Positions 52,200 through 60,919 of a stretch of DNA of 64,000 nucleotides are shown one piece after another; the first letter of the stretch is position 1, and each line of letters begins with the position of its first letter. Source of the stretch: Clavibacter nebraskensis NCPPB 2581. GTDB taxonomy: Bacteria > Actinomycetota > Actinomycetes > Actinomycetales > Microbacteriaceae. The translations under genes and the position numbers were made by a program. The stretch spans positions 434,001 to 498,000 of the forward strand of contig NC_020891.1 of the NCBI RefSeq assembly GCF_000355695.1. The letters are read 5' to 3'. Under the pieces are notes generated by a model. It made no database searches, was not told the origin of the DNA, and saw only the letters and a list, made by a program, of their open reading frames with translations.

Positions 52200-52472
52200 T
52201 CAGCGCGTCGTCGCGAGCGGCTCCACCACGCGGTTCTCGTACGCCCAGATCGTGGCGTGCAGGCGGTCGCGCACGCCGAGCTTGTCGAGCGTGCGGCTGA
52301 CGTGCGTCTTCACCGTCGTCGGCGCGAGGAACAGCCGCCCAGCGATCTCCGCTTTGGACAGGCCGCGGGCGACGAGCACGAGGATCTCCCGCTCGCGCGC
52401 CGTCAGCCGCGCGAGTTCCGCATCCGCGCTGATCCCGAGGGCGGGGTGGCCGTGGTCGAGGAGGGCGCTCAC
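52200..52472 (-). CDS. LuxR/NarL-type HTH protein lacking a receiver domain
   Basis: 90 residues. Residues 22-85 are a complete NarL-type helix-turn-helix (LTAREREILVLVARGLSKAEIAGRLFLAPTTVKTHVSRTLDKLGVRDR). The first 21 residues resemble the linker of a response regulator, but no receiver domain or phospho-acceptor Asp is encoded. GTG 52472 overlaps the stop of the HAAS-type membrane protein gene. It is either a stand-alone GerE-like regulator or the 3' remnant of a response regulator adopted by this operon. ATTIWAYENRVVEPL-like C-terminus is normal for the family. Confidence 0.7.
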   Translation of the reverse strand: MSALLDHGHPALGISADAELARLTAREREILVLVARGLSKAEIAGRLFLAPTTVKTHVSRTLDKLGVRDRLHATIWAYENRVVEPLATTR

Positions 52473-53536
52473 GGGGTCGGCTCCTCGGCGGGGGCGGGCT
52501 CGGGTGCGGGGGTCTCCGCGGGCGGCGACGCATCCGGTGCGGCGGTCGGCGACGGCGCGGACGTCGCCTCGGGATCCGGGTCGAGCGGCAGGGCCTTCGC
52601 GAACGGCGGACGCACCACGGCGTCGCTGCCGTCGATCGTCCCGGTCACCAGGGCGGCGTCGGATCCGCCGAGCGGGAAGACGTTCCAGGCGCCGTCGGCC
52701 GGGGTGACCGGCTCGCCCGTCGCCGGGTCGCTGACGGTGCCGTCCGTCTCGTACGAGCCGATGGTCGTCAGCGGCTCGCCGTCCTGGTCGAAGAGCTGCA
52801 CGCGGTCGAGGAGGTCCCCCTCGGCGTCGTACGCGAAGAGGTTGGTGATCTGCTTGCCGTCGAGCGAGAGGCCCGGCTGCTCGTAGGGGGTGGAGTAGGC
52901 CGCCCCTGGGTCGTCATACCCCCGGGCGGCGAGCTCGTTGAGCATGCTCGGGATCAGGACGACGAGGGCCACCGCGGTGACCGAGCTCGCGATGGTGCGC
53001 AGGGTGCGGGCCGTGCGGGATCGCGTCCACCGCCCGAGGCCCCACTGCACGCTGATCACCGTCAGCACGATGAGGGCGACCCAGCCGGTGAGATCCGTCG
53101 GCAGCACCCGGAAGCTCCCGGCCACCACGAACGCGAGCACCTGGTACCCCGCCCACGCCCGCAGCAGCCACCACACCGGGCGGAAGACGATGAGCAGGTC
53201 GAGGATCGCGGAGAGCTCGCGGTTCGCACGGATCCGGGCGTGCAGCTCCCCGGCCCGCGCGCGGATCCCGTCCCGCAGCTGGTGCAGCGGGGAGGCGGCG
53301 GCTGTCTCGACCGTCCGGTCCGGCAGTCCCGCCGAGCTGCGCAGCTCATCCGCGTAGCGCGCGGGGTCGCCGAGCTCGAGGGCGCCGTCGTGATCCGCGG
53401 CCTCCTCCTGCAGGTCGGCCTCGAGGCCGCCCGTGAGGTCGTCGACGTCCTCGGGATCGAGGTCCGCGAGCCGGGCGCGCACGGCCGCGGCGAAGGCGGC
53501 GATGCGGGTGTCGAGGGTGGGATCTGCGGTGTTCAC
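52469..53536 (-). CDS. HAAS/DUF1700-type membrane protein coupled to PadR
   Basis: 355 residues. The N-terminal ~75 residues (ARLADLDPEDVDDLTGGLEADLQEE...) match the HAAS signalling-helix module that accompanies PadR regulators. Four membrane segments follow (around 110-200), then an extracytoplasmic C-terminus of about 150 residues with a Pro/Ala/Glu-rich tail. The HAAS module is thought to relay to PadR-controlled processes. GTG 53536 overlaps the padR stop; its own stop overlaps the LuxR-type gene. Confidence 0.75.
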   Translation of the reverse strand: MNTADPTLDTRIAAFAAAVRARLADLDPEDVDDLTGGLEADLQEEAADHDGALELGDPARYADELRSSAGLPDRTVETAAASPLHQLRDGIRARAGELHARIRANRELSAILDLLIVFRPVWWLLRAWAGYQVLAFVVAGSFRVLPTDLTGWVALIVLTVISVQWGLGRWTRSRTARTLRTIASSVTAVALVVLIPSMLNELAARGYDDPGAAYSTPYEQPGLSLDGKQITNLFAYDAEGDLLDRVQLFDQDGEPLTTIGSYETDGTVSDPATGEPVTPADGAWNVFPLGGSDAALVTGTIDGSDAVVRPPFAKALPLDPDPEATSAPSPTAAPDASPPAETPAPEPAPAEEPTP

Positions 53537-53949
53537 GGCTTCTCTCCGATCGTGCGGACGTTCACGGATGGGGGCACGGAGCCCTCGCCGGTGCCGCCGG
53601 CCTTCCGGGTGCGGTGGGTCGGCGCGGGGGCCGGCTCGCCGAGGAGCCCGCTCATGGCCGTGGCGAAGGCCGCCCAGGTGGCGCGCTGCCCGGCGAGCAG
53701 CTCCCGGCCCTCGGGGTTGATCGCGTAGTACTTGCGGTGCGGTCCGCCCTCGGACGGCACCACGTAGCTCGAGAGCGCGCCGGCCGCGTAGAGGCGGCGG
53801 AGCGTCCCGTAGACCGAGGCGTCGCCCACGTCGCCGAGGCCCGCGTCGCGCAGGCGCCGGACGATGTCGTAGCCGTACCCGTCGTCGTGTTGCACCACGG
53901 CGAGCACCGCGGTGTCGAGCGCGCCCTTCAAAAGCTGCGTGGTGTCCAT
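53533..53949 (-). CDS. PadR family transcriptional regulator
   Basis: 138 residues. Winged helix: LLKGALDTAVLAVVQHDDGYGYDIVRRL, then DASVYGTLRRLYAAGALSSYVVPSEGGPHRKYYAINPEGRELL, the canonical PadR DNA-binding and wing segment. A short C-terminal helix and a Gly/Thr-rich tail follow. AGAGAGATC is upstream of ATG 53949, and an extended -10-like TGATACT lies about 30 bases further up. First gene of the PadR-HAAS-LuxR operon, probably autoregulated. Confidence 0.85.
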   Translation of the reverse strand: MDTTQLLKGALDTAVLAVVQHDDGYGYDIVRRLRDAGLGDVGDASVYGTLRRLYAAGALSSYVVPSEGGPHRKYYAINPEGRELLAGQRATWAAFATAMSGLLGEPAPAPTHRTRKAGGTGEGSVPPSVNVRTIGEKP

Positions 53950-54093
53950 CAGTCGATCTCTCTCATGCGTCGCACAGTATCACGCAGTGCGCGGTACCTC
54001 GGAGTGCCGCGCATGGCGGCGCGTCCCGTCGATGACGGCGGGTGGCGGTCACCGGCCCTCGTGCGCGCCGTAGGTGCGGTGCTACCGTCGGGC

Positions 54094-54414
54094 ATGCCCA
54101 TCGTCCTGGAGGCCCTCGGCCGCGCGCTCGCCCTCCTCGGCGACGTCGTGCTGGGCGGCGCGGGCGTCTCGCCGGCGATCCTCCTCGCGGCCCTCCTCGG
54201 CGCCGCGTCCGTGGCCGCCGCGGTCGCGCTCGTGCGCATCGCCGCGGCGCGCGGGCTCCTCGGACGCGTCGCGCCTCCGTCCCTCCCGGACGAGGACGTC
54301 GACCTCCCGGTGCTCGTCTCCTCGAGCGACCCGGACGCCGACGGGCACGAGCGCTCGCGCGCACCGGGCCGCCGGATGCAGGTCGTCGTGCCTGCGCCGC
54401 TCCCGGCCGCCTGA
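54094..54414 (+). CDS. small membrane protein (DUF6412-like)
   Basis: 106 residues. Two hydrophobic segments (LEALGRALALLGDVVLGGAG and AILLAALLGAASVAAAVALV) precede an Arg/Asp/Pro-rich cytoplasmic tail containing SSSDPDADGHERSRAPGRR. That arrangement and its place directly before a YidC paralogue match the DUF6412 proteins of actinobacteria (recognised by context, moderate certainty). Start: TACCGT 54083-54088, ATG 54094. Possibly a YidC accessory factor. Confidence 0.6.
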   Translation: MPIVLEALGRALALLGDVVLGGAGVSPAILLAALLGAASVAAAVALVRIAAARGLLGRVAPPSLPDEDVDLPVLVSSSDPDADGHERSRAPGRRMQVVVPAPLPAA

Positions 54415-54520
54415 CCGCGGCCAGCAGGGGTCCACCGCCGCCATCGCGCGGCACGGATCCGGCGCGCGCCCGCATGCGACGACCAGTCGGACCGCATCCG
54501 CTCTCGTCGCAAGGAACTCC

Positions 54521-55288
54521 GTGGACCCCACATCGATCGCCCCCGTCCGAACCGTGCTCGACGGCCTGTCCCAGCTCGTCGTCGGCCTCGCCGACCTGAT
54601 CCACCCGCTCGCCGGCGCCTCCGCGACCGGCGTGGCCGTCATCCTCCTGACCCTCGGGGTGCGCGCCCTGCTCGTGCCGGTCGGCGTGGCGCAGGTGCGC
54701 GCCGAGATCCAGCGCCGCCGGATCGCGCCCGCGCTTGCCGAGCTCCGTCGCCGCCACGCGGGCAAGCCCGAGCAGCTGTCGCGGGCGATGCAGGAGCTGT
54801 ACGCCCGCGAGGGCGCGTCGCCGCTCGCCGGCTGCCTGCCGACGCTCGCGCAGGCGCCCGTGCTCGCGGCCGTCTACGCCCTCTTCGCGCACGCGCGGAT
54901 CGGCGGGGAGGCGAACGCGCTGCTCGCCGCGCCCTTCGCCGGGATCCCGCTCGGCACGAGCGCGCTCGCCTCGACGGGGCTGGGCGTCACGCCGCTCGTC
55001 GTCGCGGTCGTCGTGCTCGGGCTGCTCGCCGTGGTGATCGAGGTCCGCCGCCGCGCCGACCTGCGCTTCCAGGGGCCGCCCGCACCCGTCGATCCGGCGC
55101 TGCCCGGCACGGCCGGCATGACCACGATGATGCGGGTGCTGCCGTTCGTCACGGTCGTCTTCGCGGGCGTAGCCCCGCTCGCCGCGGCCCTGTACCTGCT
55201 GTCCAGCGCCGCGTGGACGCTCGTCGAGCGCGCGGCGCTGCGGCGGCTCCTCGGCCGCGCGCCCTCGCGGGGGACGGCGCCCGCGTGA
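54521..55288 (+). CDS. YidC/Oxa1-family membrane insertase paralogue
   Basis: 255 residues, shorter than the main YidC of actinobacteria. Five membrane segments. The basic cytoplasmic hairpin ALLVPVGVAQVRAEIQRRRIAPALAELRRRH carries the conserved Arg of the hydrophilic groove, followed by LSRAMQELYAREGASPLAGCLPTLAQAPVLAAVY, the classic YidC signature. No N-terminal periplasmic domain. GTG 54521 has AAGGA five bases upstream. It is probably a specialised second insertase; the main copy should sit next to rnpA/rpmH elsewhere. Confidence 0.85.
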   Translation: MDPTSIAPVRTVLDGLSQLVVGLADLIHPLAGASATGVAVILLTLGVRALLVPVGVAQVRAEIQRRRIAPALAELRRRHAGKPEQLSRAMQELYAREGASPLAGCLPTLAQAPVLAAVYALFAHARIGGEANALLAAPFAGIPLGTSALASTGLGVTPLVVAVVVLGLLAVVIEVRRRADLRFQGPPAPVDPALPGTAGMTTMMRVLPFVTVVFAGVAPLAAALYLLSSAAWTLVERAALRRLLGRAPSRGTAPA

Positions 55289-55352
55289 TCCAGTCGGCCG
55301 GTCCGCGGCACCCGGTCTGGGAGGATCGAGGCACACCGAGCCGGGAGCCACC

Positions 55353-56261
55353 ATGATCTCCACCCCCGCGGGCGCCGTCGCCCTGCCGCCCACGCGCGTG
55401 ACCTACCCGGCGGGATCCGTCGCCTCGGAGGGGACCGTCCTCCGCGTCGACGACCTCGCCGACGGCACGCGCGCCGTCGTGCTCGACGTGACCGCGTGCC
55501 ACCCCGTCGACGCGGCCTGGCCCGACCAGCCGGCCGACCGCGCGGTGCTCCGGGTGCGCGGCGCCGGGATCGAGGTGCTCGACTGCGTCGTCGGCGCGGC
55601 GTCGACGGATCCCGCGGAGGACGCGGCGCTCCACGTCGGGTCGGACGTGCCGGTGAAGAAGGGCGCCGACGGCTGGTCGTTCGTCGCCGTCCACGTCGTG
55701 CCGGGCGACGCCGACGTGCGCGCGGGCGACGGGGTCGAGGTCCTGGTGGATCCCGAGCACCGCCGGTCGCTCAGCGCCGGCCACACGGGCTGCCACCTCG
55801 CCTCCCTCGCCCTCGACCGCGCGCTCGCCGATGCCTGGACCAAGGACGTGCCCCGCGACGCGCTCGGCGCGCCGGGCTTCGACGCGCTCGCGATCGGCAC
55901 CTCGCGCATCGGACCGTGGTCGTCCGTCGACACCTACCGCCTCGGGAAGTCGCTGCGGAAGAAGGGCTTCGTGCCCGCGACGCTCGTCGAGCGCCTCGAC
56001 GAGGTGCGCGCGCAGGTCGACGCCACGCTCGCCGGGTGGGTCGCCTCGGGCGCCGCCGCGCGGATCGAGCGCGAGGGCGACCTGCTCGCCTCGCGTCGCT
56101 CCTGGGTGTGCGAGCTGCCGGACGGCACCGCCCGGATCCCATGCGGGGGCACCCACCTCGCCAGCCTCGACGAGCTCGCGTCCATCTCGGTCGACCTCGC
56201 GGTCGAGGAGGCCGACGGCGCCGTCGTGGTACGGATGCGCACCACCTGCGTCCCGGCCTGA
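55353..56261 (+). CDS. AlaX-like tRNA-editing metal-dependent hydrolase
   Basis: 302 residues. The editing-domain zinc motifs are visible: HxxxH in AGHTGCHLASLALDRAL (about 148) and CxxxH in IPCGGTHLASLDEL (about 266), as in AlaRS editing domains and AlaX proteins. An N-terminal beta-barrel part (about 1-120) fits the AlaX-M arrangement. It likely deacylates mischarged Ser/Gly-tRNA(Ala) or relatives. RBS GGGAG before ATG 55353. Compared with canonical AlaX the intervening region is divergent, so the substrate may differ. Confidence 0.72.
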   Translation: MISTPAGAVALPPTRVTYPAGSVASEGTVLRVDDLADGTRAVVLDVTACHPVDAAWPDQPADRAVLRVRGAGIEVLDCVVGAASTDPAEDAALHVGSDVPVKKGADGWSFVAVHVVPGDADVRAGDGVEVLVDPEHRRSLSAGHTGCHLASLALDRALADAWTKDVPRDALGAPGFDALAIGTSRIGPWSSVDTYRLGKSLRKKGFVPATLVERLDEVRAQVDATLAGWVASGAAARIEREGDLLASRRSWVCELPDGTARIPCGGTHLASLDELASISVDLAVEEADGAVVVRMRTTCVPA

Positions 56262-56385
56262 CACCCCTGGCCGGGTGACTCCGGTATCCCCGCACCTCCC
56301 GCGTCGGGTAGCGTGGACAGGCACCGTCCGGCCGACCGGCATCCTCGGTCCGGCGACGGCGCGGCGATGGAAAGCGGTATCGAAC

Positions 56386-56916
56386 GTGGCAGCAACCCCC
56401 GCGACGAAGTGCTCGGTCTGCGGCAAGGCGAACCCCGTGGGCATGGCCACGGGCAACATCCTCGACCACGGTCACAACCACGAGCGCTGCCCGGGTTCGG
56501 GGAAGCCGCCGGCCGTGTCGACCAAGCCCACCTCGGCGGCCGCGAAGTCGGGCATCGCCCCGTCGCGGAAGCCCGCGAGCGAGGCCGCGAAGCGCGAGCC
56601 CAGCCGCAAGACCACGCCGGCCAAGGCTGCCGGCCCCACGCGCGGCGTCACCGTGCGCCGCGTCGAGGTCGACACCGAGCGCCTGCGCCTCCGCGAGGAG
56701 AAGCTCGAGCGGATCCGCCTGCAGCGCGAGGAGGCGGCCCGCCGTCGCCTCGGCGACTACATCGTGCCGCTCGACGCGGACGGACAGGAGGCCCCGGAGG
56801 CCGAGATCACGCTGGAGACCATGGATGACGAGGCCCAGGCCTCGGTCGAGCCCGGCGCCTCCACCGAGTCCGACGTCGCGACCGCCGACGCCGCGGGCGG
56901 CCGCCCCACCGCCTAG
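56386..56916 (+). CDS. hypothetical protein with CxxC-H-C zinc-ribbon-like N-terminus
   Basis: 176 residues. Residues 8-40 (KCSVCGKANPVG...HGHNHERCPG) suggest a small zinc site (CxxC plus His/Cys). A basic Lys/Pro/Ala linker follows, then a charged helix (VEVDTERLRLREEKLERIRLQREEAARRR) and an acidic Ala-rich tail. No family recognised; a nucleic-acid-associated protein is possible. TAGCGT near 56307 could be the promoter, giving a ~70-base leader. GTG 56386 is placed by frame conservation and GGAAAG upstream. Confidence 0.65.
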   Translation: MAATPATKCSVCGKANPVGMATGNILDHGHNHERCPGSGKPPAVSTKPTSAAAKSGIAPSRKPASEAAKREPSRKTTPAKAAGPTRGVTVRRVEVDTERLRLREEKLERIRLQREEAARRRLGDYIVPLDADGQEAPEAEITLETMDDEAQASVEPGASTESDVATADAAGGRPTA

Positions 56917-56933
56917 CGCGTAGCGTGGCGCTC

Positions 56934-57968
56934 ATGACAGAGCAGTCCACCGCCCAGCCCACCGCGTACCTCGGCCGCACCGGCGTGGAGGTCTCGCGCC
57001 TCTGCCTCGGCACCATGATGTTCGGCGCCTGGGGCGAGACCGACCACGAGAAGTCCATCCGCGTGATCCACCGCGCCATCGACGCGGGGATCACCTTCAT
57101 CGACACCGCCGACATCTACGCGTACGGCGAGTCGGAGGAGATCGTCGGCAAGGCGCTCGCGCAGTCCGGCCGCCGCGACGACCTGATCCTCGCCACCAAG
57201 TTCTTCAACGGGATGAAGCCCGAGGCCAACTTCCGCGGCGGATCGCGGCGCTGGATCATGCGCGCCGTCGAGGACTCGCTGCGCCGCCTCGGCACCGACC
57301 ACATCGACCTGTACCAGATGCACCGGCCGGACGAGCACACGGACATCGAGGAGACCCTCGGCGCGCTCACCGACCTCGTCGCGCAGGGCAAGGTGCGCTA
57401 CATCGGCTCGTCGACGTTCCAGCCGAGCCAGGTCGTCGAGGCGCAGTGGGTCGCGCGGGAGCGCGGAACCGCGCGGTTCGTCACCGAGCAGCCGCCGTAC
57501 TCGATGCTCACCCGCGGCATCGAGGCGGATCTCCTCCCCACCACACAGCGCCACGGCATGGGCACGCTCGTCTGGTCGCCGCTCGCCGGCGGCTGGCTCT
57601 CCGGCAAGTACCGGAAGGGCCAGGACATCCCGAAGACGCACCGCAACGACCGCGACCCGTCCCGCTACGACCCGGCCGACCCGAAGTTCGCGGCCGCCGA
57701 CCAGCTGGGCGCCCTCGCCGACGAGCTCGGCGTGCCGCTCGTGCACCTCGCGCTCGCCTTCGTGCTGCGCCACCCGGCGGTGTCGAGCGCGATCATCGGC
57801 CCGCGCACCATGGAGCAGCTCGAGTCCCAGCTCGACGCCGCGAACCTGGAGCTCGACGCCGCGACGCTCGACCGCATCGACGAGATCGTGCCGCCCGGCC
57901 TCAACGTGAACCCGGCCGACACGGGCTTCGCGAACTACTGGCTGGATCCCGCCCGCCGCCGCCGCTGA
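56934..57968 (+). CDS. aldo/keto reductase
   Basis: 344 residues, a TIM-barrel NADPH-dependent oxidoreductase of the AKR11/YhdN-like group. Catalytic tetrad: Asp/Tyr in FIDTADIYAYGESEEIVG, Lys in LILATKFF and His in LYQMHRPDE. NADPH site at the C-terminus: SSAIIGPRTMEQLESQLDA. Substrate unknown (aldehydes or sugars). Start: TAGCGT 56921-56926, 7 bases before ATG 56934. Single-gene unit closed by a hairpin. Confidence 0.9.
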   Translation: MTEQSTAQPTAYLGRTGVEVSRLCLGTMMFGAWGETDHEKSIRVIHRAIDAGITFIDTADIYAYGESEEIVGKALAQSGRRDDLILATKFFNGMKPEANFRGGSRRWIMRAVEDSLRRLGTDHIDLYQMHRPDEHTDIEETLGALTDLVAQGKVRYIGSSTFQPSQVVEAQWVARERGTARFVTEQPPYSMLTRGIEADLLPTTQRHGMGTLVWSPLAGGWLSGKYRKGQDIPKTHRNDRDPSRYDPADPKFAAADQLGALADELGVPLVHLALAFVLRHPAVSSAIIGPRTMEQLESQLDAANLELDAATLDRIDEIVPPGLNVNPADTGFANYWLDPARRRR

Positions 57969-57982
57969 CCCGCTGGCGACGT

Positions 57983-58023
57983 CCGGGAGCCGACGTGCCC
58001 GTCCTGGCACCGTCGGCTCCCGG
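57983..58023 (+). terminator. hairpin terminator
   Basis: A 13-bp perfect stem (57983-57995 with 58011-58023) with a 15-base loop, 15 bases after the aldo/keto reductase stop. Confidence 0.8.
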
Positions 58024-58056
58024 TGCGCGCGGAGTCGACCCCCGTAGGGTCGGTGC

Positions 58057-58830
58057 ATGAGCCGCCCCACCCGCGAGCCCGTCTACGGGACCGCCGTCAT
58101 CCTGGGGCGCGCGCTCTTCGGATCCCTCCGCCTCCGCCTCGTCGCCGACGGCCGCGACCGGATCCCCGACACCGGCGGCGCGGTCATCGCGATGACCCAC
58201 TTCGGCTACCTCGAGTTCGCGCTCGTCGAGTGGGCCACGTGGCTGCACAACCGCCGGCGGATCCGCTTCATGGCGCAGAAGCGAGCCTTCGACCGACCGG
58301 GCGTCGGCTGGGTGCTCCGGCGCATGCACCACATCAGCGTCGACATGACCGCGGGCGGCGCGGCCTACGCGGACGCCGTCGCGGCGCTGCGCGCGGGCGA
58401 GCTCATCGGCGTCTTCCCCGAGGCCGGCGTGAGCGCCTCTTTCCGCGTCCGCGAGCTGAAGACCGGCGCCGCGCGGCTGGCCGCCGAGGCTGGCGTGCCG
58501 ATCGTGCCCGTCGCCGTGTGGGGCGGCCATCGGCTCCTCACCAAGAACCGCCGCATCCGCCTGCGCGACCGCATCGGCGTGCCCGTCCACGTGAGCGTGG
58601 GGGAGCGGATCCCCGTGGCGCCGGACGCGGATCCGCGCGAGGTCACCGACGCCCTGCGCGACGAGCTCCAGCGGCTCGTCGACGACCTGCAGTCCGCCTA
58701 CCCGGTGGACGGCCGCGGCACGTGGTGGCAGCCGCGGCATCGGGGCGGCACGGCGCCGACGCCCGAGGAGGCGGCGGCGGCCGACGCGGAGCGCGACGAG
58801 CGGCGGAGGCGTCGCGCCGAGGGGCGCTGA
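58057..58830 (+). CDS. PlsC-like lysophospholipid acyltransferase with variant motifs
   Basis: 257 residues. The PlsC fold is clear: motif I region AVIAMTHFGYLEF, FMAQKRAFDRPGVGWVLRRM, motif III GVFPEAGVSASF and motif IV GVPIVPVAVWGGH. Motif I reads H-x4-E instead of the catalytic H-x4-D, and motif III reads FPEAGVS instead of FPEGTRS. It may therefore use an atypical acceptor or donor, or be less active. No membrane anchor apart from an amphipathic N-terminus. Leaderless: TAGGGT 58045-58050, ATG 58057. Followed by a hairpin. Confidence 0.8.
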   Translation: MSRPTREPVYGTAVILGRALFGSLRLRLVADGRDRIPDTGGAVIAMTHFGYLEFALVEWATWLHNRRRIRFMAQKRAFDRPGVGWVLRRMHHISVDMTAGGAAYADAVAALRAGELIGVFPEAGVSASFRVRELKTGAARLAAEAGVPIVPVAVWGGHRLLTKNRRIRLRDRIGVPVHVSVGERIPVAPDADPREVTDALRDELQRLVDDLQSAYPVDGRGTWWQPRHRGGTAPTPEEAAAADAERDERRRRRAEGR

Positions 58831-58854
58831 ACCAGCGGACGCGTAGCGGACATG

Positions 58855-58889
58855 AGATCGGCCCGGACCTTCGAGGCCCGGGCCGATCT
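58855..58889 (+). terminator. hairpin terminator
   Basis: AGATCGGCCCGG (58855-58866) pairs with CCGGGCCGATCT (58878-58889), 25 bases after the acyltransferase stop. Confidence 0.75.
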
Positions 58890-59039
58890 GCGCACGTGAA
58901 CGTCTGTTACCCGCAGACGAACCGGCTGGTGCGGTACCGCTCACCCGAAGAGCCGTACCGGATGACTCCACGGTAGCCGCGCATGCTGACGATCCCCCTG
59001 GATGCGCGGGAATGTACCCCGGACTGGGGGGAAGCGCCT

Positions 59040-59069
59040 TTGTCCGTCGTTTGGAGGACCCGCTACAGT
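59040..59069 (+). promoter_or_regulatory. candidate promoter facing the end of panD
   Basis: TTGTCC (59040-59045), 18-base spacer, TACAGT (59064-59069) is the best-formed -35/-10 pair seen in the window, yet it points rightward into the 3' end of the opposite-strand panD gene and has no plus-strand gene after it. An antisense or small RNA is possible. The rest of 58890-59092 shows nothing recognisable. Confidence 0.35.
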
Positions 59070-59092
59070 CGGCCCTCCTTCGGCGGCCCCGG

Positions 59093-59509
59093 TCAGACGG
59101 GTTCGGACAGCGGCGAGCGCTCGAGGCCGGGCGCGGGCGGCGCGGTGGGGTCGGCGTCGACGGCGCGGATCCGGTTGCCCGCGTCCACGTGCACCACGCG
59201 CGGCTCGAGCGCGCGGGCCTCCTCCGTGGTCATCTGGCCGTAGGCGATGAGGATCACCACGTCGCCGACGCCCACGAGGTGCGCGGCCGCGCCGTTGATG
59301 CCGAGCACGCCGCTGCCGCGCTCGCCCGCGATCGTGTAGGTGTCGAGCCGTGCGCCGTTGGTCACGTCGACGATGCTGACGCGCTCGCCGACGAGGATGT
59401 CGGCGGCGTCGAGCAGGTCGCGGTCGACCGTGACCGAGCCGACGTAGTGCAGGTCGGCGTGCGTCACCGTGGCGCGGTGGATCTTCGCGGTCATCATGGT
59501 GCGCAGCAT
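59093..59509 (-). CDS. panD: aspartate 1-decarboxylase
   Basis: 138 residues. A pyruvoyl enzyme that makes beta-alanine for pantothenate/CoA. The proenzyme self-cleaves at Gly-Ser in [10 protein letters not shown], and the typical core follows: [46 protein letters not shown] and [12 protein letters not shown] 59509 has RBS GAGGAGC. A short acidic/Pro C-terminal extension follows. No panB or panC in the window. Confidence 0.92.
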   Translation of the reverse strand: MLRTMMTAKIHRATVTHADLHYVGSVTVDRDLLDAADILVGERVSIVDVTNGARLDTYTIAGERGSGVLGINGAAAHLVGVGDVVILIAYGQMTTEEARALEPRVVHVDAGNRIRAVDADPTAPPAPGLERSPLSEPV

Positions 59510-59786
59510 GCGTGCTCCTCTGCTCGGGCGGCGTCCGTGCCTGCCGGGGCGGAGCACGGTGATCGACGAGGCGATCACGTGGGCAACGCGCGCGGAGGGG
59601 CGGATGTTCCGGCGGGTGCCGGATCCGCCTCCGCGCGAGGCCCTCGGCGAGTGTACGAGACGCGTGCGCGCACGGCGGACGCGGCCCGCGGCCGACCGCT
59701 CCTCCCACCGCGGGCTAGGCGCGCCGCCGGGCGGGGGCCACGCTGGGGGGAGGGGACCCGACCCCGCGCACACCACGGAGGCACCA

Positions 59787-60878
59787 GTGGCACGACGAGA
59801 CACGGCCGGCACCATCGAGGACCGACCCGACGAGGAGGACGCGCGCAAGCCCGACTCCCCGACGGAGATCGAGAAGCCGTCCTGGAAGTACGTCCTCCGC
59901 AAAACCATGCGCGAGTTCGGATCCGACCAGTGCACCGACATCGCGGCGTCGCTCACCTACTACGCGGTGCTGTCGCTGTTCCCGGCGCTCATCGCGATCA
60001 TCTCGCTGCTCGGCGTGTTCGGGCAGGGACCGTCGACGGTGGATGCGGTGCTCGACGTGGTGCGGGGCTTCGCACCCCGGGACGCCCTCGAGCTCATCGA
60101 GCCGATCCTGATGGGCTTCGTCGACTCGCCCGCCGCCGGCTTCGCCCTCGTCTCCGGCATCGTGCTCGCGATCTGGTCGGCCTCCGGCTACGTCGGCGCC
60201 TTCACCCGGGCGATGAACCGCATCTACGAGATCCCCGAGGGCCGCCCGTTCCTCAAGCTCAAGCCCATGCAGCTCGCCGTCACGGTCATCGGCATCGTGA
60301 TCCTGCTGATCTGCGCGCTCGTCATCGCGATCTCCGGTCCCGTCACCGAGGCCATCGGCGCCGCGCTCGGCCTCGGTCCGACCGTGCAGATCGTGTGGTC
60401 CATCGCGAAGTGGCCGGTGCTCGCCTTCGCGATCGTGCTGCTCATCGCGATCCTCTACTACGCGACGCCGAACGCGAAGCAGCCGAAGTTCCGCTGGATG
60501 AGCATGGGCGCGGCCATCGCGCTCGTCGTGCTGGTCGTCGCGAGCGTCGGCTTCGCCTTCTACGTCACGAACTTCTCGAGCTACGCGAAGAACTACGGCG
60601 CGCTCGCCGGCGTCGTCGTGTTCCTGCTCTGGCTGTGGATCGCGAACCTCGCGCTGCTGTTCGGCGCCGAGTTCGACGCGGAGCTCGAGCGCGGGCGCCA
60701 GCTCCAGGCCGGCATCGCCGCGGAGGAGACACTCCAGCTCCCGCCGCGCGACACGAAGGTGAGCGACAAGAAGGCGGCCGCGGAGCGCGAGGACGTGAAG
60801 CGCGGCCGCGGGATCCGCGAGCGGCACGAGCGCGTCGAGCGCCTCGGCGGCGGAGGCGACGCGGGCGACGGCGCCTGA
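59787..60878 (+). CDS. YihY/BrkB family membrane protein
   Basis: 363 residues. A charged N-terminus of about 35 residues precedes six membrane helices. The conserved segments [60 protein letters not shown] and [36 protein letters not shown] define the YihY/BrkB (formerly 'RNase BN') family. Function unknown. Charged C-terminal tail. GTG 59787 has ACGGAGG at eight bases. It converges with photolyase across a hairpin. Confidence 0.88.
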   Translation: MARRDTAGTIEDRPDEEDARKPDSPTEIEKPSWKYVLRKTMREFGSDQCTDIAASLTYYAVLSLFPALIAIISLLGVFGQGPSTVDAVLDVVRGFAPRDALELIEPILMGFVDSPAAGFALVSGIVLAIWSASGYVGAFTRAMNRIYEIPEGRPFLKLKPMQLAVTVIGIVILLICALVIAISGPVTEAIGAALGLGPTVQIVWSIAKWPVLAFAIVLLIAILYYATPNAKQPKFRWMSMGAAIALVVLVVASVGFAFYVTNFSSYAKNYGALAGVVVFLLWLWIANLALLFGAEFDAELERGRQLQAGIAAEETLQLPPRDTKVSDKKAAAEREDVKRGRGIRERHERVERLGGGGDAGDGA

Positions 60879-60883
60879 TCCGA

Positions 60884-60918
60884 GCGGCGGGCCCACGCGA
60901 TCCGCGCCGGCCCGCCGC
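60884..60918. terminator. hairpin terminator between convergent genes
   Basis: GCGGCGGGCC (60884-60893) pairs with GGCCCGCCGC (60909-60918), filling the 41-bp gap between the YihY/BrkB and photolyase stops. Confidence 0.7.
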
Positions 60919-60919
60919 C

